Notes under the pieces: generated by a model
Databases searched by the model: none
What the model saw: the letters and a program-made list of their open reading frames with translations, nothing else
What the model was told of the DNA's origin: nothing
Part shown: positions 1 through 5,647 of the stretch, piece after piece
Layout: each line of letters starts with the position of its first letter
Numbering within the stretch: the stretch's first letter is position 1
Translations under genes and position numbers: made by a program
Assembly: GCA_900128395.1 (NCBI GenBank)
Contig: LT649958.1
Location: 1 to 11,161 of the forward strand
Origin: Stramenopiles sp. TOSAG23-2
Taxonomy: Eukaryota; Sar
Direction of reading: 5' to 3'
DNA length: 11,161 nt

Positions 1-67
1 ATATATGTGATATATAGATAGTACGACTAAACGTACAAGGTGTGTATATACTTTTATCAAAATAATA

Positions 68-712
68 ATGGCAGAAAATAATAATAATATGAAATTCGTC
101 ATTGGGGCTATAGGTGCCTCTGCATTAGCATATTATGTTTATTGTAAATATGGAAATGACGATAGCAACTCAATAAAAAAGAAGACAAAGAAAATGGTTG
201 ATAAAAGTAAAATAATTGTCGTATCAGCGGATGAATCTCATTCGAAAGATATATGGACCTGGAGAAATGATCCAATAACACGTAAAAATTCTAGGACTAT
301 GGATAAAGTACCATGGAAAAATCATACAAAATGGTATGGAAATTTTTTAAAAACCAAACCATTACAAATGTTTATATGTAAAGATGACCAAGGTAATAAT
401 ATATGTATGGTTCGTTTTGATAAACTTGGCAATGGTGAATATGAAATATCAGCTAATTTGAATCCTCAATTTCGTGGACAACGATTAAGTTCATTGTTGA
501 TTGATTTAGCTGTTAAACATTTTGTAAAACAAACGAATGGACAAGTTATTGGTATTGTAGCTGAAATTAAACCAAAAAATATTCCCAGTATTAAATGTTT
601 TACAAGGGCAAAGTTTATTAAAATGAACGAAGAACAACCGAAGCAGAATGAAAAAGAAATCAACAGCAACAACAATATAAACAAATGTGAGAAATATTAT
701 CGTAAAATATAA
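68..712 (+). CDS. GNAT-family N-acetyltransferase with N-terminal membrane anchor
   Basis: The 214-residue protein should transfer an acetyl group from acetyl-CoA to an amine; the substrate is unknown. A hydrophobic segment (residues about 9-26) followed by a Lys-rich stretch (37-42) looks like a membrane or signal anchor. The GNAT domain runs from about 48 to 188: a WRNDP block at 65-69, an acidic/aromatic strand (EYEISANLNP, 124-133), the acetyl-CoA loop RGQRLS at 136-141, and a late N-x-x-S-I-K-x-F segment (171-178). This layout resembles bacterial GNATs of the RimJ/PseH type, some of which act on amino sugars (family knowledge, from memory). The CoA loop is unusual: the last small residue of Q/R-x-x-G-x-G/A is Arg. 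The tail after 188 is Asn/Lys/Glu-rich and is duplicated downstream. Met1 is the first ATG; Met8 (position 89) is an alternative. The GNAT call is fairly sure; substrate and location are inference. Confidence 0.8.
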   Translation: MAENNNNMKFVIGAIGASALAYYVYCKYGNDDSNSIKKKTKKMVDKSKIIVVSADESHSKDIWTWRNDPITRKNSRTMDKVPWKNHTKWYGNFLKTKPLQMFICKDDQGNNICMVRFDKLGNGEYEISANLNPQFRGQRLSSLLIDLAVKHFVKQTNGQVIGIVAEIKPKNIPSIKCFTRAKFIKMNEEQPKQNEKEINSNNNINKCEKYYRKI

Positions 713-876
713 ATAATTTTTTATATTTTATCTTCTTTTGTTGTGTATAATTACATTTTTTTTTTAGAAATCAACAGCAACAACAATATAAACAAATGTG
801 AGAAATATTATCGTAAAATATAAATAATTTTTTATATTTTATCTTCTTTTGTTGTGTATAATTACATTTTTTTTTT
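655..876. repeat. Exact 111-bp tandem duplication over the GNAT stop codon
   Basis: Copy 1 is 655-765 and copy 2 is 766-876, identical as far as I can read, with one further matching A at 877. The unit holds the last 18 or so codons of the acetyltransferase, its TAA stop and about 50 bp of AT-rich 3' flank ending in ten T residues. Because 111 is 37 codons, copy 2 repeats the protein tail in the same frame after the first stop. The junction reads T10 followed by AG, which looks like a 3' splice site. No divergence means a recent event or an assembly artefact. Confidence 0.95.
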
Positions 877-945
877 ACGCGTATAATATATATCAAGGAT
901 AATTAGATAATTTAATTACTCTATCATCATATTTTTAAAAAAAAT

Positions 946-951
946 AATAAA
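946..951 (+). promoter_or_regulatory. Possible poly(A) signal AATAAA of the acetyltransferase gene
   Basis: An AATAAA lies 234 bp after the acetyltransferase stop and beyond the duplicated copy. In sequence this AT-rich such motifs arise by chance, so this is weak evidence. Confidence 0.25.
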
Positions 952-1012
952 AAACGACTCTGGATGGTGTGTTCTTTTTTTTCAAGACAAAAATGGGACT
1001 CAAACTCAAAAA

Positions 1013-1085
1013 ATATTATAATATATATATATATATATCATTTATACGAACTGAACTTGTCGTAAATGATATATATTTATAATAT
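1013..1085. repeat. AT-rich inverted repeat (hairpin or cruciform)
   Basis: The core pairs CATTT (1039-1043) with AAATG (1064-1068), and ACGA (1046-1049) with TCGT (1060-1063), with a 2-nt bulge and a 10-nt loop (1050-1059). Outside the core, alternating AT and a TATTATA/TATAAT pair extend the arms. It sits between two convergent 3' ends. It could be a 3'-end processing or termination structure, a cruciform-forming site or a short MITE-like relic; the sequence does not decide. Confidence 0.6.
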
Positions 1086-1162
1086 ATATACACTACTACA
1101 AAAATTGCGACGACACTGTGAAAAAAAAAAAAACAATCTTTTTTTAATTTTTTCTAGATGCA

Positions 1163-1170
1163 ATTTTATT
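1163..1170 (-). promoter_or_regulatory. AATAAAAT overlapping the stop of the secreted coiled-coil gene
   Basis: On the minus strand the final Glu codon, the TAA stop and the next bases read GAATAAAAT, so a canonical poly(A) signal overlaps the stop codon. Two other minus-strand genes here share the arrangement (8839-8846 and 9426-9433), which implies a very short 3' UTR if the motif is used. Confidence 0.5.
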
Positions 1171-4100
1171 CACATACACATTTATGTGTCTCTTGTAACA
1201 ATGGGTTTGATGCTAAAGACAACAATGCACAACCTGTTGCTTTAGTTCCAGCTTGAAATGCTCTTCTTAAATTAGCACGAATGGCATCACTATTTACATT
1301 TTTCAAACATTTATTTAACAAATCAGAATTAACTTTTTCTGCTTTGTTTAATTTATCACAATTATTTCCTTTCGGACAATCTTTCTTTCTTCCAACATGT
1401 CTTTCTTCTACTCTACGTACAGATTCATCATGTATTTTTTTAAGATCAACACCTGGTGTAGTTTTTGCAATTGCAATCGCGCGTTTTGCCACATCATCAA
1501 CGGAACCGCCTTGTTTCACCACTTCTGGATGAAATGGAATAACTTCAGCAATGACATCTTTTTCAATTTCTTTCGCTTCCTCTTGTTTCTCCGCTTTTTC
1601 TTCTGCTTTTTTCTTGTCTCTATAATTTTTCGTTGCTTGATCTAATTTTTGTTTCGCAACACGTTTATTCATCGTTTTTCCTAATGTTTCTGCTAATTTT
1701 TCAGCATTTTCATCACCACCACAAATACATTTATGCAATGGTTTTGCATCTTCATTTTTCGTTGCCGACATTTGCAATGCACTGCAACCATTTTTAGTTG
1801 CTTTTAATGCATCTTCATTCATTTTATATGGAACGCCAAACATAGTATCAATAGGATGTTCCAATGATTTCGCTTCACGATGTTCATATAAACATTTGTA
1901 AATTTTAATCAATGCACGTTCTGCTTCACGTTTATTCATACGATGTAACATATCTTCAATTTTTTTCAATTGTAAACGTTTTTGCCATTCCAATTGTTTC
2001 GAACAACCACCATTTGGTTTATTTGGGCAATCATCGATAAATTCTCGCAATGAATCTCGATCACTTTCTGCTTCTCGTACCATTTCCATTAACAAGGCAC
2101 GTCTACGATCTACTTCTTGTTTTAAACGATCGATTTCAAATTTTAAACTTTCTTTACATCCTGGTTGTTTCACACATGTTGGTGCTTTCATTCTACGATC
2201 GATTTTCACAATTTCCGTTTCTAATTTGAAAATTTCATCTTCTTTCTTACACAATGCACATAATTCATCTTCCTCCCCACCTGGACCTTTCTGTTTCCTA
2301 CGCTCTTCCTCCCGCTCCAATGTTTTACGTCCTTCCTCTAATTTACTATGCATGATTTTCAATCGATTTAATTGTGCAGTAATATCAAGTGATACACCAC
2401 GATATCTCTTTTTTAAACCTTCCTCACGTTTTCTTGCTGCAAGGATTGCTGCACGTTTACGCATTTCTTCATTGCGTTTGATTTCTTCTTCTGCACGAAC
2501 GTATTTCTTATGCAATTCTTCTTCCGTTACAGCTACTTCATGTTCACGTTGTTTCTGATATTCTTCTTTACGTGTTTGCTCTGCATTAAATACATGTTCC
2601 TCATGATTTAAACGAATTTGTGATTTAACAATTTCTTCTTGTTGTTTTTTCACATGTGCTTCTAATTTTCTATATTCTTCATCGTTCATTTCCATATTAC
2701 GTAAAATTTCTGCACGTGTCTCATTTGCTTTTCTCCATTCTTCCTCCCTTTGATCCAATTCAAATTGATCATGGTCTAAACGTGCATTTGTCTTATTTTC
2801 TTGCTCTGTAAAGGAATCTTTAGATTTGCGTATAAGCCAATACATCAATACTTCACGTGTTTCCGTATCCATTTCTTCTAATAATTTTGGCAATTGTTCC
2901 GCTTTTGCTTTTTTATATTTTTCTTCTAAATTATGTGATAATTTTTGTGAAGATCCGTTATATGGGATAAGTGTCTTCGTTTCTTCCATGTATTTCATCG
3001 TCGTGGAAAAATTAAATGGATTCATTTCTTTCATGAAATGGTTTAATTTCTTCAATGCATTTTTATGGACTACGGTTGCAAACAATGCACTTGTTTCATT
3101 TGCCGCTTTTAAATCATCATGTGCCATACGATTTAAACGTGAATATTCTTTAATTCTACTAATAATTTCATATCGTTGCATGGTTAATGAACTGATCATT
3201 AAACGTGTATCACTTTCTACGTTTTGGATACTTTTCACTTGTGCTCCTTTTGGTTTTGGTGTTGCAACAGCATTACCGTCCGTATTGTTGAATTTTAAAC
3301 GTTTTGAACGAATATCTTGCAACGTAAATGTTGTACCATAATTATCCAATGCACTTAACTCATCTTTTAAACGCAACTCACGTTTTCCTTCCACACCATC
3401 TTGATGTTGTGTTAAACGTTTATTTAATAAATATATACGTCGATCTATTTCCATTTGTTTTTTATTTTTAGATTCTGCAACACGTTTTGTACTTTGCTCT
3501 TTATGTCGTTTTGTTTCCTCTTCTGATGCAGCTAGAATTAATTTATGTAGTGCTGACTTGCCACCACCACCACCATTTGGAAGTTTTCTCTGTGGTAACT
3601 TCATCGTTGGATGTGTACAAATACATGCAGGATGATTATGCATATTTGGCATTGCAACTAATTTACAAAAACATCTTGTTTCTTTGTCTAATGGGATATT
3701 ATCCGTAACGCCGATCGCATGGATAGCGCGGGCTACACGATTGTAATCCCATACGGTAAAGAAACGATCTGGTTTTGGATTGTAAATAGTAACTAATACA
3801 CCTTCTACTGGTGTTTTATAGGATCGGTCATATAATTTATTACGATCGGATATTTGTTTCCATTCCATTTTTTTTGGATTTGGATCTATCATGTAATCAA
3901 TTGGAGTTTTCCATGATTTTATAACTTGCTTTGGAAACATTTGTTTCACCCCTAATGCACGTGTTACTAATGTTTGCATTGCTTTATCATCCATTCGTTC
4001 TTGCTTCGCCTCTCTAGCTTTTTCTGCTTTTGTATCAGCTTTTAATTTTTCTATTTGCATTTCCACCTTGGCTTCTTTTTCTAACTTGTCCTCTTCGGCA

Positions 4101-4345
4101 TGTACACCTTCTTGTGCTTCCTCATCAATTCCTTCTATTTGATTTAGAAAGTCGGCCTGCCCTTTATCCTGCCCCGTGTTTGTTTGAATATCTTCTTGTT
4201 GTTGAGTTGCTTCATCTGCTTCTATCGAGGATTTTGGTTTTAATATTCTATTGTCTGTTTTAATGGTAGTACTTTCAGTACTAATTATGAAACTACTAGC
4301 AAATATAATTGCAAGTAGTAGTAATGTGAGTGTTTGTAATTTCAT
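1166..4345 (-). CDS. Large secreted or luminal coiled-coil protein with repeated cysteine modules, family unknown
   Basis: I do not recognise a family. The frame is open upstream to 4420, but that beginning is GTG; the first ATG is at 4345, giving 1059 residues that open with a clear signal peptide or signal anchor (MKLQTLTLLLLAIIFASSF). Residue numbers below count from the upstream end (ATG = 26). After an acidic Thr/Gln/Glu-rich stretch (50-145) comes a globular-looking region (145-285) with CFC at 250-252 and CIC at 266-268. A long Lys/Glu/Arg-rich coiled coil follows (about 295-715). The C-terminal third has CALC (721-724), a Cys pair at 749/755 and two similar six-Cys modules (798-900 and 1015-1083), each ending in C-x-C. 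All 20 cysteines lie after the signal peptide, consistent with disulfides. N-glycosylation sequons occur at about 441, 470, 488, 542 and 566. It could be an extrusome, cell-coat or matrix protein; that is speculation. Confidence 0.85.
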   Translation of the reverse strand: MKLQTLTLLLLAIIFASSFIISTESTTIKTDNRILKPKSSIEADEATQQQEDIQTNTGQDKGQADFLNQIEGIDEEAQEGVHAEEDKLEKEAKVEMQIEKLKADTKAEKAREAKQERMDDKAMQTLVTRALGVKQMFPKQVIKSWKTPIDYMIDPNPKKMEWKQISDRNKLYDRSYKTPVEGVLVTIYNPKPDRFFTVWDYNRVARAIHAIGVTDNIPLDKETRCFCKLVAMPNMHNHPACICTHPTMKLPQRKLPNGGGGGKSALHKLILAASEEETKRHKEQSTKRVAESKNKKQMEIDRRIYLLNKRLTQHQDGVEGKRELRLKDELSALDNYGTTFTLQDIRSKRLKFNNTDGNAVATPKPKGAQVKSIQNVESDTRLMISSLTMQRYEIISRIKEYSRLNRMAHDDLKAANETSALFATVVHKNALKKLNHFMKEMNPFNFSTTMKYMEETKTLIPYNGSSQKLSHNLEEKYKKAKAEQLPKLLEEMDTETREVLMYWLIRKSKDSFTEQENKTNARLDHDQFELDQREEEWRKANETRAEILRNMEMNDEEYRKLEAHVKKQQEEIVKSQIRLNHEEHVFNAEQTRKEEYQKQREHEVAVTEEELHKKYVRAEEEIKRNEEMRKRAAILAARKREEGLKKRYRGVSLDITAQLNRLKIMHSKLEEGRKTLEREEERRKQKGPGGEEDELCALCKKEDEIFKLETEIVKIDRRMKAPTCVKQPGCKESLKFEIDRLKQEVDRRRALLMEMVREAESDRDSLREFIDDCPNKPNGGCSKQLEWQKRLQLKKIEDMLHRMNKREAERALIKIYKCLYEHREAKSLEHPIDTMFGVPYKMNEDALKATKNGCSALQMSATKNEDAKPLHKCICGGDENAEKLAETLGKTMNKRVAKQKLDQATKNYRDKKKAEEKAEKQEEAKEIEKDVIAEVIPFHPEVVKQGGSVDDVAKRAIAIAKTTPGVDLKKIHDESVRRVEERHVGRKKDCPKGNNCDKLNKAEKVNSDLLNKCLKNVNSDAIRANLRRAFQAGTKATGCALLSLASNPLLQETHKCVCE

Positions 4346-4375
4346 CGTATATAATTCTGTATATTCTGCACGTGT

Positions 4376-4429
4376 ATCCTGCACTGTGTTTATATCCTTC
4401 ACCGTGTCTATATCCTGCACCGTGTTTAT
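4376..4429. repeat. 18-bp minisatellite, three units
   Basis: Three tandem units of the form ATCCTGCACCGTGTTTAT occur at 4376-4393, 4394-4411 and 4412-4429, each differing by one or two bases, with a partial similar unit just before 4376. They start about 30 bp upstream of the ATG of the secreted coiled-coil gene, so they probably lie in its 5' UTR or promoter. Read in the gene's frame they would give a six-residue repeat, but no ATG supports translation there. Confidence 0.85.
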
Positions 4430-4710
4430 GAAGCGAAGCGTATATATAGATAGATGTACTTTTATATGAATATGTTTCTACTGAACTAGTTGTATATATA
4501 TATATATGTATATTATAAAGTCTGGTGTCCATCCTCTCCTCCTTTTTTTTATTTTCATCACAGTTTCCTTCTTTCTACGTGATTAGTATGGTAATAGTAT
4601 TGTGAAAAAAAGTGTTTAATGGTATTTGGTAGTATTGCTATCTTACTCCTATCATATTGTTATGGATAGTACTTGAAATGGGTATTAGAATATCAAACGA
4701 GATGGAAAGT

Positions 4711-5184
4711 TGGACCACAATGTTGTGTAGTTATATTTTTGTGTGTGAGAGAGGAGTGCTATTTGATGCTATGGTGAGGAGATTTCCACAAATGGAGTAG
4801 CATTTTTCCTGATTTGATATTTGCATAATTTGTAAAATTGTTTGGTGATTATTTTTCGACCATCTCCATTTCTTTTACTAACAGTGTGTTCATGTATTGT
4901 TTTTTCAAATCAGGTGGCACAATTTACAAGTTCCATTTATTACAAAAATGTATGAAATTAAACAAATGATTTATCCCATTTTTCCGGAGCTTCTGCCTAA
5001 ATTGGTGAAAAACTCGTTCAAATACCTTAATGGCCTTCAATTTTGGAAACAACAAATTATCGTTGTTTGTCAGTTGGGCTTCTTTCGATGTTTGCATGGA
5101 CATACCATTAGGTGAAACGTTATTTATTAAAAATATATATTTAAGGATAACATGGAGAAAATAGAATATACAACATTGTGTCCA
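4711..5184. repeat. Imperfect inverted repeats flanking the possible relic frame
   Basis: TGGACCACAATGTTGT at 4711-4726 is the reverse complement, apart from one missing base, of ACAACATTGTGTCCA at 5170-5184. The arms bracket the decayed reading frame, as terminal repeats of a small DNA transposon would. I found no target-site duplication, so the mobile-element reading is weak. Confidence 0.3.
4762..5103 (-). pseudogene. Possible decayed reading frame of unknown origin
   Basis: From an ATG at 5103 the minus strand is open for 59 codons to TAA (4924-4926), then for 24 codons in the same frame to TAA (4849-4851), then 29 codons to TAG (4759-4761). The translated segments have a protein-like mix, including FPKLKAIKVFERVFHQFRQK and VPPDLKKQYMNTLLVKEMEM, and the frame is also open upstream of the ATG to about 5210. 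The block is less AT-rich than its surroundings. No family is recognised. It may be a gene or transposon relic, an exon of something spliced, or chance. Confidence 0.25.
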
Positions 5185-5413
5185 TGCTATTATAAACTAT
5201 TCTATGGTATTGCTATTGTCACATACCATTGTAATAGCATAAGTCTAAGCTGATCCAGTCCTTAAATGCCCGCGTCGGTTTTAATATATATCACATGTCT
5301 AGAGTAGAAAATAGAGAAAGTAAGAGCAATATACATACAGATATATATTAATATATATTAGAACAAAAGAGGTATTCGGTGAATTTATATATATATACAT
5401 ACTTTACGTTTGA

Positions 5414-5433
5414 CTATCTATCTATCTATCTAT
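5414..5433. repeat. (CTAT)5 microsatellite
   Basis: Five perfect CTAT units followed by a degenerate TATA/TCTA continuation to about 5447. It lies in the upstream region of DRC7. Confidence 0.9.
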
Positions 5434-5472
5434 ATATCTATATATACAAATATAATCTAAATATATTCGTAC

Positions 5473-5559
5473 AACATTTTTGGAATTTTGCAACATTACA
5501 CATTTTGTAAATTTTGAACATTTTTGGAATTTTGCAACATTACACATTTTGTAAATTTT
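5473..5559. repeat. 44-bp tandem duplication upstream of DRC7
   Basis: Two copies with a 44-bp period start at 5473 and 5517 and match exactly over 43 nt, both beginning AACATTTTTGGAATTTTGC. They lie 89-175 bp before the DRC7 ATG, so they may sit in its promoter or 5' UTR. Confidence 0.95.
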
Positions 5560-5647
5560 CAAGTGTTTAAAGCAGTACACAATCAATATATATTATATAT
5601 ATATTGCAATATTCTGGATATAAAGATATATATATAAGAACAACAAC

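Larger units (their letters stand above)
713..1165. other. Convergent intergenic spacer, AT-rich
   Basis: This spacer separates the 3' ends of the acetyltransferase and the secreted coiled-coil gene. It contains the second copy of the 111-bp duplication, an AATAAA at 946-951 that could serve the forward gene, an AT-rich hairpin (1013-1085), an A13 run near 1120-1133 and T-rich stretches. I see no coding region in it. Confidence 0.7.
4346..5647. other. Divergent intergenic region between the coiled-coil gene and DRC7
   Basis: About 1.3 kb that should hold promoters for both flanking genes. I see no convincing TATA box, because TATATA occurs everywhere. Contents: an 18-bp minisatellite (4376-4429), a less AT-rich block at about 4580-5270 with a possible decayed minus-strand reading frame, a CTAT microsatellite (5414-5433), a 44-bp tandem repeat (5473-5559) and TA-rich DNA up to the DRC7 start. 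A short GC-richer patch near 5250-5278 is unexplained. Confidence 0.7.

Noticed and set aside
2826-3341. Forward-strand 171-codon open frame
   Set aside because: It lies opposite the coiled-coil gene, where Lys/Glu codons read backwards give Phe/Leu/Ser-rich frames.
4346-4420. N-terminal 25-residue extension of the secreted coiled-coil protein
   Set aside because: The frame begins at GTG, not ATG, and reads through an 18-bp minisatellite; the first ATG at 4345 places a signal peptide right at the N-terminus.
4759-5103. Reassignment of TAA/TAG to glutamine to explain the interrupted minus-strand frame
   Set aside because: The clear genes use CAA for Gln, contain no internal TAA or TAG, and four of them end at TAA, so the standard code holds.
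4897-5115. Forward-strand 72-codon open frame in the divergent spacer
   Set aside because: It starts with TTG and overlaps a more protein-like minus-strand frame; no support as a eukaryotic gene.
4586-5240. Long terminal inverted repeats around the divergent spacer block
   Set aside because: Similar words such as GGTA..ATTGCTAT occur at both ends, but I could not align them convincingly beyond the short 15-16-bp arms.
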